A program made the position numbers and the translations under genes. The notes under the pieces are model-generated. The model was not told the origin of the DNA, searched no databases, and was given only the letters and a program-made list of their open reading frames with translations. 7,442 nt of DNA from JAGNEJ01 sp043757865 (GTDB taxonomy: Bacteria > Verrucomicrobiota > Verrucomicrobiia > Verrucomicrobiales > V1-33): contig JAYVOP010000104.1 of assembly GCA_043757865.1 (NCBI GenBank), positions 1-7,442 of the forward strand. The letters run 5' to 3'. This document shows, one piece after another, positions 1 to 6,675 of the stretch. How positions within the stretch are numbered: position 1 is the stretch's first letter; each line of letters starts with the position of its first letter.

Positions 1-1
1 G

Positions 2-481
2 CTAGACCAACTGCGGGAGGAAGGTCACAAGGTGCTCGTCTTCAGCCAATTTGTCACCATGCTAGAGATCATCCAGAAGCGCCTAGAATCTGAAAACCGG
101 CCCTACGTCATCCTCACCGGGCAGAGCAAAGACCGCGGGGCCATCGTGGAGAAATTCCAGACCAGCAAAGAGCCCACCGTCTTCCTCCTCAGCCTCAAAG
201 CCGGCGGCAGCGGCTTGAACCTCACCGCCGCCAGCTACGTCATCCTCTACGATCCGTGGTGGAATCCCGCCGCTGAGAACCAAGCCATTGACCGAACCCA
301 CCGGATCGGCCAGACGAACCCCGTCATCGCCTATCGCTTGCTCGTAAGGGAAACCATCGAAGAAAAAATCCGCGTCCTCCAACAGCAAAAGCAACTGCTC
401 TTCACTGGCGTGCTAGGGGAGGAAGGCTTCGCCCAGAACCTGGGCGTGGAGGATGTGAAATACCTCTTCTCCAACGAGTAA
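2..481 (+). CDS. SNF2/Swi2-family ATPase, C-terminal helicase lobe (5' end outside window)
   Basis: This is the last 159 residues of a SNF2-family DNA-dependent ATPase/translocase; the reading frame is open from base 2, so the N-terminal ATPase lobe lies to the left. The second RecA-like lobe is nearly complete: motif IV (KVLVFSQF, residues 10-17), motif V (SLKAGGSGLNLTAA, residues 64-77), the DPWWNPAAENQAIDR segment (residues 84-98) and motif VI HRIGQ (residues 100-104), with R98 and R101 as the likely arginine-finger residues. The C-terminal part (REKI-like region and a short acidic end ...KYLFSNE) matches bacterial SNF2 helicases that stop soon after the helicase core. It ends at TAA (479-481). 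Bacterial members remodel protein-DNA complexes and some belong to defence systems; the role here is unknown. A related 5'-truncated piece lies at the other end of the window. The family call is secure and the specific function is not. Confidence 0.95.
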   Translation, partial: LDQLREEGHKVLVFSQFVTMLEIIQKRLESENRPYVILTGQSKDRGAIVEKFQTSKEPTVFLLSLKAGGSGLNLTAASYVILYDPWWNPAAENQAIDRTHRIGQTNPVIAYRLLVRETIEEKIRVLQQQKQLLFTGVLGEEGFAQNLGVEDVKYLFSNE

Positions 482-497
482 GCCATCTCTGAAAAAG

Positions 498-515
498 CAC
501 CCCTCAGTGGGGGTT
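498..515 (+). terminator. weak hairpin after the SNF2 gene
   Basis: A short inverted repeat, ACCCC (499-503) and GGGGT (510-514), lies about 18 bases after the SNF2 stop codon. No U-tract follows it, so as a Rho-independent terminator it is weak; it may only stabilise the 3' end or may be chance. Confidence 0.2.
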
Positions 516-710
516 AGGCTTTAGCCGCATCAGCGCACCGGGCGGCCTCATTGCTTATTCCCCCAAGGTCTAAAAGCGCTGGGGCCGACTCCCCGAAGAA
601 CCATCCAATCTACATCCCGAACATCGCCCGTAATTTATTCAGCGTGTTGGTTCCAGCCAAATGCAGGATGGTTGCTTTGTTTTCTCAGCAAGTATCGAAC
701 CGCCTACCCC

Positions 711-750
711 CAAAAGGTGCCCAACTGCCATCGCTAGTAACCGGGCACCT
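711..750 (-). terminator. putative terminator of the kinase-receiver-CHAT operon
   Basis: Read on the minus strand, AGGTGCCC (750-743) pairs perfectly with GGGCACCT (722-715). Four further inner pairs (three G-U and one A-U) are possible, leaving a loop of about 12 bases. The second arm runs directly into TTT (714-712), giving a run of four T before G. It lies about 137 bases downstream of the CHAT stop codon and has the right orientation for that operon. The U-tract is short, so this is a moderate candidate; a structured 3' UTR or protein-binding palindrome are alternatives. Confidence 0.4.
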
Positions 751-826
751 CGCGTTGTCCTACGGGATTAGCTCTTTCGTGGGCAGGATCATGGCCGTGA
801 CTGTCGTACGCGCGGGACTGGCTGTT

Positions 827-848
827 TTGACACCTTGGATGGTGTCAA
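827..848. repeat. perfect 8-bp inverted repeat downstream of the CHAT gene
   Basis: TTGACACC (827-834) and GGTGTCAA (841-848) form a perfect 8-bp inverted repeat around the 6-base spacer TTGGAT, 39 bases past the CHAT stop codon. Neither strand has a T-tract directly after the stem, so it is not a standard terminator. It could be an operator-like dyad, an mRNA 3'-end stabilising hairpin, or a bidirectional barrier between the converging genes. Confidence 0.4.
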
Positions 849-886
849 TTCAGAATGATTCGCCTGCGACATGGCAAAGCGCAGGT

Positions 887-2200
887 CTAGGATCTCCGAC
901 CCAATGCACCAATTACCAGTTTCCGCCTCGGCAGGCAAGTGTTCGGCAAACCGTAATAACAGTAGATGAGGGCGGAGGGTCGAAGCTCTGTGGCCTTGGA
1001 TTCATCCAGGAGAGCTCGCTTCGTTTGGAAAAGTGCCTCTGGTGCGGAGACTCCTTGGCAGAGATACTCATAAAATCCCGCGGAGACGTCATGCGCCGTC
1101 GGAATGTCGATCGAGGTTTCGGTCCCGATGACGGCCGGATGGGCATTGTTGGCAAAGACGCTCACCATGGAACTGTGATCATCGACTGATTGCTCGGCTC
1201 CACTACAGGAGTTCAAAAATACCAATGAACGGTTCTGCGCTCCAGTCTGCGGTCCGGCATTGCTGCTGGCTTGTGCTTGCAGCGCGGATTCCAGGACTTT
1301 CGTGGATACGAAATGCGCTTTTGTAGCCCCTTTGTGGCCGATTTGGAGGCCAGCGGCTTTATCATCATTTGCGGCTTGTCCGTGACAGAAGAAGTGGGTG
1401 GCACTGGCAGGGGAGTGTGGATATTGGCAGCCACGCGGCATTTGAGTTGGGTTCGTCAAGTGACCTGCCAACTTTTGCATAAACACCTCCAACTCCAGCG
1501 GCTGCGGGTCTGGCCAATGCTTTTCTATCCTCAGATTGTCGCTATCTTCCAGGCGATGAAAATGCCGCCTCATTTCCTGGGCAATAGAGCGTGTTTTGTG
1601 GGGTGTCTCATCGCCAATGAATGCGATGCGCATGATCTGATCCTGCCAGGCATTCGGAAGCAGTGCGCCCCGTGGTTGGAGGATGCCCTGCCAACGACGC
1701 GATACGGGCCAACGCCCCGAAAACACCATTTCAGCCATTTCGATGAGGCTTAACTGATCTAGGTTTTTGCAATATGAGGTCCGATCATTTGCCAAGTGCG
1801 CCAATGGGATCAAATCCATCGGGATCATTCGTTCCAGTGGGGCCTCTAGCTCCACGGAACAAATGACGGATTCATATTCCGCTAGCCAATGGCGCAGGCG
1901 CAGGCGTTCGTTTTGGTCAAAAAGACCTTGGCCGATTTGCCAAGTCTTCAGTAAAAATTGCCGAAGCCGAGTGCGCACGGCTTCTTTAGTCAGGCCGACT
2001 CCCGGCTTCGACAACTCATCACAGGCCCTGGCGACTTGCTTCCTTTGGTCTGGGATTCCTTTTGGGCAGTTTAGTTGGAACTCCTGGGCTGATTCGCCAC
2101 CGAGCCTCATGCGGAGTTTACTTCCCTGATGAGGGCCCTTGGCAATGGTGATTAAAAGCGGAAGCCCTTCTCGGTATCCGGCGGAGGGCTGCCAATTCAT
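887..2200 (-). CDS. CHAT-domain caspase-like cysteine protease
   Basis: This 437-residue protein has a C-terminal CHAT domain, a clan CD (caspase/separase fold) cysteine protease. The strand-His motif ATHFFCHG places the catalytic histidine at H273, and SLVFLNSCSG places the nucleophile at C332. The downstream AVIGTETSIDIPTAH segment (residues 356-370), the amphipathic helix near 375-400 and the C-terminal PSALIYCYYGLP strand (408-419) also fit CHAT. The domain probably begins near residue 105; RIAFIGDET (191-199) looks like a core strand. Residues 1-100 are unassigned, and no TPR or WD repeats are visible. The start at 2200 was chosen because its ATG overlaps the TGA of the upstream gene (ATGA, 2200-2197); the longer reading to 2332 would overlap that gene by about 130 bases. 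CHAT proteases are known effectors or activators, for example the Csx29 protease of type III-E CRISPR and proteases that cleave bacterial gasdermins. Its substrate here is unknown; it is last in the kinase-receiver operon. Confidence 0.88.
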   Translation of the reverse strand: MNWQPSAGYREGLPLLITIAKGPHQGSKLRMRLGGESAQEFQLNCPKGIPDQRKQVARACDELSKPGVGLTKEAVRTRLRQFLLKTWQIGQGLFDQNERLRLRHWLAEYESVICSVELEAPLERMIPMDLIPLAHLANDRTSYCKNLDQLSLIEMAEMVFSGRWPVSRRWQGILQPRGALLPNAWQDQIMRIAFIGDETPHKTRSIAQEMRRHFHRLEDSDNLRIEKHWPDPQPLELEVFMQKLAGHLTNPTQMPRGCQYPHSPASATHFFCHGQAANDDKAAGLQIGHKGATKAHFVSTKVLESALQAQASSNAGPQTGAQNRSLVFLNSCSGAEQSVDDHSSMVSVFANNAHPAVIGTETSIDIPTAHDVSAGFYEYLCQGVSAPEALFQTKRALLDESKATELRPSALIYCYYGLPNTCLPRRKLVIGALGRRS

Positions 2201-3009
2201 GGGGATCGCTTCGTCGTGGTTTTCTTCTTCTGGATCGCCTCTCCACTCGACGGATTTGAAACGGCTGGTTCCACAATCAGATTGATGCCGACATTTTGAA
2301 TCAGCGAGCCACGTTGCCGACACTCGATCCAAATCGCGTATTGCCTTTCGGACCTTCCACCTGCTAAGACGCCTTTGGCATCTAAGGGAAATGTGACTAC
2401 CTCACTGGCTCCACTCTCCCGAGGGACCAAGATATCGTGTGCTTGGCGGGTAAATCGTAACGGGTAGCCGTCCACTCCCAGACGGAATCTGGCCGCTGCC
2501 CTATCGACCCCACCCGTCACATAGACCTCCCCGCAACTTAAACCCATGGGTGGCGGCTTCGCGTCATTCTCATCTGCCGGATCATCATATTGGAGCCACG
2601 CCTCGACCATAAGTGCAGCCCGCGGTCTGGTTCTCCATGCCTCCTCTGCCGCGGACCACGTCGGCTCTGAGGCACCATCTATGGCCACCAGTCGCGCACA
2701 CAAGAATCCGTGATAGTTTTCCGGCCCTTGCCTCAAATAGGGCCTTATGGCCGACAGCCCTTCATCCTTCCTTAGACGGGCTTTATCAACGATGTCGATT
2801 GGGGTCAGGCTTAAATCAACGGTCAATCTTTTGTAGGCATATCTTCGCCTTTCCTCGTCGGGCGATTCAGTGAATTCGCGTAATAATCTCCGCTCCTCAA
2901 GTTCAGCCTGAAGTTCGGCGAAAAGGTTTCGAGCAGCAATTTTTTCACCAGCACGTGTCAGCCTTTCATATTCCTTCCAACGCGTCTGGTCCTGAGTTAT
3001 TTCGTTCAT
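2197..3009 (-). CDS. uncharacterised protein between receiver and CHAT protease
   Basis: I do not recognise this 270-residue protein. Residues 8-60 are strongly charged and predicted helical (ERLTRAGEKIAARNLFAELQ-like pattern, rich in Glu, Arg, Leu), perhaps a coiled coil. Residues 60-140 look mixed alpha/beta, 141-155 are an acidic, Pro-rich linker, and 158-248 look beta-rich (EVYVTGGV, RFRLGV, EVVTFPLD, YAIWIECR, GINLIVEP), like a beta-sandwich. The last 20 residues are low-complexity and basic (QKKKTTTKRSP). No signal peptide or membrane segment is seen, so it is probably cytoplasmic. It overlaps the upstream receiver gene by ATGA (3009-3006) and the downstream CHAT gene by ATGA (2200-2197), implying coupled translation and matched amounts. 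From context I infer an adaptor, inhibitor or substrate linking the receiver to the protease; the sequence does not prove this. The gene is secure; its function is unknown. Confidence 0.8.
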   Translation of the reverse strand: MNEITQDQTRWKEYERLTRAGEKIAARNLFAELQAELEERRLLREFTESPDEERRRYAYKRLTVDLSLTPIDIVDKARLRKDEGLSAIRPYLRQGPENYHGFLCARLVAIDGASEPTWSAAEEAWRTRPRAALMVEAWLQYDDPADENDAKPPPMGLSCGEVYVTGGVDRAAARFRLGVDGYPLRFTRQAHDILVPRESGASEVVTFPLDAKGVLAGGRSERQYAIWIECRQRGSLIQNVGINLIVEPAVSNPSSGEAIQKKKTTTKRSP

Positions 3010-3461
3010 ATCGGCTCAAGCAGGGATTTTACATGATCAGCAAATTCGAAGGGTGGAAAATCGTGTTTCAGCAACATTGGAATGGACTGGTCGGTCAACA
3101 AAGGCGCGACATCTTTTTCGGGTCGATTTGTTAATAATATGATAGGAACTGCTGGGAGGATTTTGCGAACCTCCCCGACAAGGAGCGCTCCTGTCAAGAG
3201 GCCTTCATCCGATTGTTCGTGGGAAAAATAGTGCCACTCAGGGTGTGGCATCATCACATCCAAGACGATTAAATCCCAGTTTCGATCAGCAATGATACGC
3301 TCCATGAATAGCTGGGGACAGGTGACGATTTCAACATCCATTCCGTAGCCAAAGGCCTCATTTGAGAGCACCTCACGATAGTAGGAAGTAACGGTTAAAT
3401 CATCATCCAAATGAAGAATACGCTTCTTTTTTGGGATCAAGGTATTGGTCGGAAGATTCAT
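3006..3461 (-). CDS. stand-alone response regulator receiver domain
   Basis: A 151-residue CheY-like receiver with no output domain. The acidic pocket is HLDDD (D19-D21). The phospho-acceptor is D68 in DLIVLDVMMP, the conserved Thr is T111 in IILLTN, and the conserved Lys is K132 in MLLKHD, so it should be phosphorylatable. The loop after D68 is unusual: about ten extra residues (His, Trp and Tyr rich, 73-84) precede the DEG (85-87) that normally follows MPxx closely. It begins 22 bases after the stop of the histidine kinase gene, which is its likely partner, and ends in an ATGA overlap with the next gene. The ATG at 3461 is chosen because the receiver fold begins 13 residues later; no strong Shine-Dalgarno is visible. 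With no DNA-binding domain it probably signals by protein-protein contact, with the co-encoded unknown protein and the CHAT protease as obvious candidates. Confidence 0.92.
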   Translation of the reverse strand: MNLPTNTLIPKKKRILHLDDDLTVTSYYREVLSNEAFGYGMDVEIVTCPQLFMERIIADRNWDLIVLDVMMPHPEWHYFSHEQSDEGLLTGALLVGEVRKILPAVPIILLTNRPEKDVAPLLTDQSIPMLLKHDFPPFEFADHVKSLLEPI

Positions 3462-3483
3462 AAGAAATGTCTGAAACGGCGCC

Positions 3484-6099
3484 TTATGCCGGGCCGCAAA
3501 TTGAGGGTTTGGAGCTGAACAGCGAGACGGGAAGGATAATTTCGAAAATGGTGGGATTGTGTAGTCCAGTCAACTGGATGCTTCCATCATGGTTACTCAC
3601 GATTTCACTGACGATGGCTAGACCAAGGCCTTGTCCGGTGACGCTCATGCTCTTCGTCTCCGAACCCCGGAAACCTTCCTCGAAGATGTGAGGAGCATCG
3701 GCCTCGCTGATACCTTGTCCCCAATCCGAAAAACTTACCTGTAGATGGCCCTCAATGATCGAAGCGCGCACATCAACTCGAAACTTATGCGGTTCGCCTG
3801 AATGCTTAATCGCGTTCGTTAAGAGATTAAACATGACAGTCTGCCATTGGTTTCGGTCGATCCACAATTTCTGAAGTTTGTCAGGTAAATCGATCTTTAT
3901 GGCGTTTTTTGGCAACTGCCTGTCTTTCAACATCAAGCGGACCGCCGCCACGGCAGGATGAACTACTTCTTTCCGGAAGGCAATCGGCTGCTCAATTTTT
4001 GGCTTGGTTTGGCGATAGTCCGCTTCAAAGAGCATAGCATTTGCCAAATGCCTACCCATTAGCTCCGTGTAGCTCCAGACGTCATCCAAGTAGTCCTCTT
4101 TAAAGAATTTGGCGGCGTCCCCTCCTTTGTGTTTAAACTCGTGCTGCATCAACTGGACGCAGGAGCGAATCGCGATATTGGGGACGTGGAACTCGTGCAA
4201 CAAACGGCGGAGGTCATGGAGATGCCGCTCCTGCTGGAGGAGAAGCTCTAACTGAGGCAGGGCCGCCTGGACCAAGGAATCCAAAGCCGCGATGTCGTCA
4301 TCGCTGAACATATGCGATATCGTTACCCCAAGCGGATTTCTGCGGTTTGTGCAACGGATCACCCCCAACACGTATCCGGCATGGCGCGAAATGGGCATCA
4401 TCAAGCATTCATCCCGATCTGTGCTTGCGGTTGTTTCATAGGAGGCTGGGCGTTTTGTTTCCCGATCCCTTAGATCATAGCGGTTATACCAGACGGCATT
4501 GCGGCTCCAGACCCAACCGCCTGTATGCCCCTCCGTTTGTTTGTAGTGGTGGGTCTTAGGCTTTTCTGGGTCTCGCCAATGCGTGCCGGTCGTTGAAACC
4601 AACTCTAGAGTTGGCCCCCGCTCTTTGACCGCAAACACAGCCACTCCTTCGCAGTCCAAGATGTGGGTCACATGCTTTCGCAGATGCACGTAAAACTCTT
4701 GGCTGGTTTTGAATACATCTCGATCAAATAGCATTTCGCCAGCAGCCAAAATCCAGCGTTCATCCAACATTAAATCAGCTGCTCGGGCGATTATTGTCCC
4801 TAGCCGTTCTAAATGTAGCTTGGCTGAGTTTGCTATGATGCGCTCGGGGGCTTCAGGGTCTGGCAAAACGGTGACGAGAAACCGGAGATCCTGTGCATTC
4901 CAAGCACTGTTGACGGGCAAGGCGATGAGTTCATGATGGCGCTTAGTATCAAGCCATTCTTGTGCGGGAAAGAGGATTTCGTCAGCTGCACTTCTCTCCG
5001 AGGGCGAATCGAAGTCTGGCATAGGCAAATCGAGCACATTTACTGGTTGGCCACGCAACGCCATCGGTGAGAGAACCTGCTCATATCCTTTGGCGTGATT
5101 CCAGTCATACGGGTCCTTGGGTTTCGATCCGCTCCAGCCAGCCAATTCCAGGGTTTCCATGAGTGGTAAGAACACTCGGACCTCCGTCATCTGGCACGGA
5201 AATAGATCCGCAAAAGCATCTGCTATTTCCTGATAAAAGCGACGGGGCTCGCGGCTCGCAACACCGAGCAACCGGTTCGTGAATTCCCCCTCTGCGACCG
5301 CAGACCAAGGACAGGGAGGAAGGTCTACTTTAGTGGAAGCGGGGCGGGGAGTGGGGTGGCTCGTGCGCTCTGAGGCGATGGCATATCCCTCTTCCCGCAA
5401 CCAACTTGCACAGGCGAGGGCTGCCTCGTGTTCCGTCGTGCGCGGAGTATCGACTTCTGCAACGCACCAGAGTGGCTGGGGCCTCGGAATGGGGGATAAT
5501 TTAATCAGCAAGGCACGGATGTTTTGAGCTAGACAACCCTGACCTAGCGGAACAAAACCCCGTGCATAGCGGTGGGAGTGCCGTCCGTAATGTGACTCCC
5601 AGTCTTTCAAATGGATGGCAGCTAATCTCGGGAGCAGCTTGTTCCCGAGCAAATCCGTTAGCTTTTCTCCATTGATGCCCATGTGCCCAGTATCGGGAAG
5701 GAGCTGCAGCTGCGAGTATTTTGCCAAATATTTTGCGGTATCCTCCACCCGTGCCATCTGGTGCAGGGTATGTGGGTGCAGCGCCAAGCGGAAGCCCTCG
5801 TGCATGGCTCTGACCCAGCCGTCTTCATCCCGAAAATCAATGCTCAAATAGCCAGAAAAGCGCTTCCCGCAAAAATCCATCCTGCTCTGAAGCGTGCCGC
5901 CACTGTAGCCTAAAATTTGCAGTTCCCGTTTCAAACAGAGTTTCTCAAGCTCGGTGTGGGAGGTGACCCCAAGCATGTTGGGAGCCTGGGCAAATTCAAT
6001 GCCCCGAAATCCGGCATCGGCCACTTCATCAAGCACATCTGTAATGCGGTGAAAGCGCCTACCGTAACTTGCAGTGCTAAAGGCGAAGCGTAGGTTCAT
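3484..6099 (-). CDS. sugar isomerase-like TIM barrel fused to GAF regions and a histidine kinase
   Basis: An 871-residue fusion. Residues 1-242 resemble the xylose-isomerase-like TIM barrel of sugar-phosphate isomerases/epimerases: GIEF (E35), LALHPH (H108, H110), LLPDTGH (D136, H139), AIHLKDW (H163, K165, D166), FVPLGQG and VAEVDT (E215), so the usual metal-ligand positions look preserved. A Pro-rich linker follows (243-265). Residues about 280-440 are a probable divergent GAF region. Residues about 465-620 are a clearer GAF domain (TEGHTGGWVWSRNAVW, MPISRHAGYVLGVI). The H-box is LLHEFHVPN with H635, the N-box FNLLTNAIKHS (N758, N762), G1 DWGQG (D792), and G2 GQGLGLAIV, so autophosphorylation and ATP binding look intact. 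No transmembrane segment is seen; it should be a soluble sensor kinase. The ATG at 6099 begins directly at the first barrel strand; a GTG at 6159 would add 20 residues with no domain character. It is the first gene of the operon and probably the kinase for the receiver just downstream. Confidence 0.9.
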   Translation of the reverse strand: MNLRFAFSTASYGRRFHRITDVLDEVADAGFRGIEFAQAPNMLGVTSHTELEKLCLKRELQILGYSGGTLQSRMDFCGKRFSGYLSIDFRDEDGWVRAMHEGFRLALHPHTLHQMARVEDTAKYLAKYSQLQLLPDTGHMGINGEKLTDLLGNKLLPRLAAIHLKDWESHYGRHSHRYARGFVPLGQGCLAQNIRALLIKLSPIPRPQPLWCVAEVDTPRTTEHEAALACASWLREEGYAIASERTSHPTPRPASTKVDLPPCPWSAVAEGEFTNRLLGVASREPRRFYQEIADAFADLFPCQMTEVRVFLPLMETLELAGWSGSKPKDPYDWNHAKGYEQVLSPMALRGQPVNVLDLPMPDFDSPSERSAADEILFPAQEWLDTKRHHELIALPVNSAWNAQDLRFLVTVLPDPEAPERIIANSAKLHLERLGTIIARAADLMLDERWILAAGEMLFDRDVFKTSQEFYVHLRKHVTHILDCEGVAVFAVKERGPTLELVSTTGTHWRDPEKPKTHHYKQTEGHTGGWVWSRNAVWYNRYDLRDRETKRPASYETTASTDRDECLMMPISRHAGYVLGVIRCTNRRNPLGVTISHMFSDDDIAALDSLVQAALPQLELLLQQERHLHDLRRLLHEFHVPNIAIRSCVQLMQHEFKHKGGDAAKFFKEDYLDDVWSYTELMGRHLANAMLFEADYRQTKPKIEQPIAFRKEVVHPAVAAVRLMLKDRQLPKNAIKIDLPDKLQKLWIDRNQWQTVMFNLLTNAIKHSGEPHKFRVDVRASIIEGHLQVSFSDWGQGISEADAPHIFEEGFRGSETKSMSVTGQGLGLAIVSEIVSNHDGSIQLTGLHNPTIFEIILPVSLFSSKPSICGPA

Positions 6100-6233
6100 T
6101 GCGCAAGTAGCCAACGGGCTAAGCCACGAAACAGCCCCACCGGAACCGCTGCGATGCACGATGGTCGGAGTAGAGATTTACCTAAATTGGAAAAGCGGTG
6201 ATCGTAATTCATGGCGAGTTTTAACGATGAACC

Positions 6234-6262
6234 GTTGTAACCCGAGATCACCACGTTGGCAA
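6234..6262 (-). promoter_or_regulatory. putative sigma70-like promoter of the kinase-receiver-CHAT operon
   Basis: On the minus strand, TTGCCA (6262-6257, five of six matches to TTGACA) is followed after exactly 17 bases by TACAAC (6239-6234, four of six matches to TATAAT). Transcription would start near 6227 and leave a leader of about 128 bases before the kinase ATG at 6099. It is the best -35/-10 pair I could find by eye upstream of the operon; a chance match is possible. Confidence 0.4.
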
Positions 6263-6674
6263 TCGGTTTGCAAGCAGTTTACTTTTAGCCTGAAATTTCC
6301 ATGAGGTGATGGCAGAATGGCGGCGGATCGATGAGGGGCAGCGGCATAGGGACACGCGGTTCTGGGACCAAGCGAGTTGGAATGCGCTGTTGCTGAGGCG
6401 GGGGAAATCCAGTTCCCCATGTATCTGGACACAGACTACCGGGACTACTCGCTGGCTGCGTTGACGCATCACTGTGGGACGGATACGCTAGGGAAAATCC
6501 AGTTCACCTTCGGGCTCTACATGCGGACGTTCTTCTGTGATCCCACAGGATTGTTTTTCTCCATGATCGAAGCGTAGATCCGTTGGAAGCCGGGCTAATT
6601 TTTTTGGCGGCTCGGAGTAGCGGATAATGAATGGCGGTTAGCGAATAGCCTCCAATGTCAGTCTCTACGAGCCG
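6263..6674. other. gap between operon promoter and Uma2 gene, no confident gene
   Basis: About 410 bases hold no gene that I can defend. Within it, plus-strand frames at 6309-6461 and 6347-6579 look weakly coding and may be parts of one broken gene. Position 6599-6605 is a T7 run, and positions 6607-6675 carry an inverted repeat that reaches into the Uma2 stop codon. Promoter elements for something transcribed to the right could also lie here, but none was evident. Confidence 0.4.
6309..6579 (+). pseudogene. possible decayed, frameshifted plus-strand gene remnant
   Basis: Two overlapping plus-strand frames may be one broken gene. An ATG at 6309, just after GAGGTG, opens a 50-residue frame (beginning MAEWRRIDEGQRHRD) that stops near 6461. 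The next frame, open from 6350 after a TAG at 6347-6349, ends ...CDPTGLFFSMIEA at a TAG (6575-6577). The second frame has a codon third-position pattern rich in G and C and contains DTDYRDYSLAALTHH. Neither part resembles a family I know. It could instead be chance open frame in non-coding sequence. Confidence 0.2.
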
Positions 6675-6675
6675 C
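6607..6675. repeat. inverted repeat at the 3' end of the Uma2 gene
   Basis: GCGGCTCG (6607-6614) and CGAGCCGC (6668-6675) are a perfect 8-bp inverted repeat with a 53-base spacer, and the right arm ends on the first base of the Uma2 stop triplet. Inside it, GTTAGCG (6637-6643) pairs with CGCTAAC (6673-6679), so two alternative stems compete for the same right arm. A T7 run (6599-6605) sits just outside the left arm, but on the wrong side for a terminator of either strand. It may be a 3'-end fold or a trace of a mobile element end. Confidence 0.3.

Larger units (their letters stand above)
482..886. other. intergenic gap between convergent SNF2 and CHAT genes
   Basis: About 400 bases separate the 3' ends of the plus-strand SNF2 gene and the minus-strand CHAT operon. 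I see no convincing gene: the plus-strand open frame from 551 runs on into the antisense of the CHAT gene and its translation resembles no protein family I know. The gap holds three inverted repeats (499-514, 715-750 and 827-848). For a gap between converging genes it is long, so it may hold an RNA element or decayed sequence, but nothing definite is visible. Confidence 0.5.

Noticed and set aside
670..700. T-loop-like GGTTCGATA on the minus strand, a possible tRNA
   Set aside because: The flanking bases do not form a T-arm stem and no acceptor or anticodon arms are visible.
700..780. Minus-strand text loosely like a 16S rRNA stretch (GTTACTAGCG, GTTGGGCACC)
   Set aside because: The resemblance covers only short words and stops on both sides; the flanking sequence does not match rRNA, so it is taken as chance.
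551..1189. Plus-strand open frame of 212 codons
   Set aside because: More than half lies antisense to the CHAT gene, which has clear catalytic motifs; the translation looks like no protein family and has no domain pattern.
1271..1753. Plus-strand open frame of 160 codons, and other plus-strand frames within 1767-6304
   Set aside because: All are antisense to the well-supported minus-strand genes and show no recognisable motifs.
2201..2332. Longer CHAT reading starting at 2332
   Set aside because: It would overlap the upstream gene by about 130 bases; the extra 44 residues look like out-of-frame translation, and the ATG at 2200 gives a clean ATGA overlap.
6100..6159. GTG start adding 20 residues to the kinase
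   Set aside because: The added residues have no domain character, while the first TIM-barrel strand begins right after the ATG at 6099.
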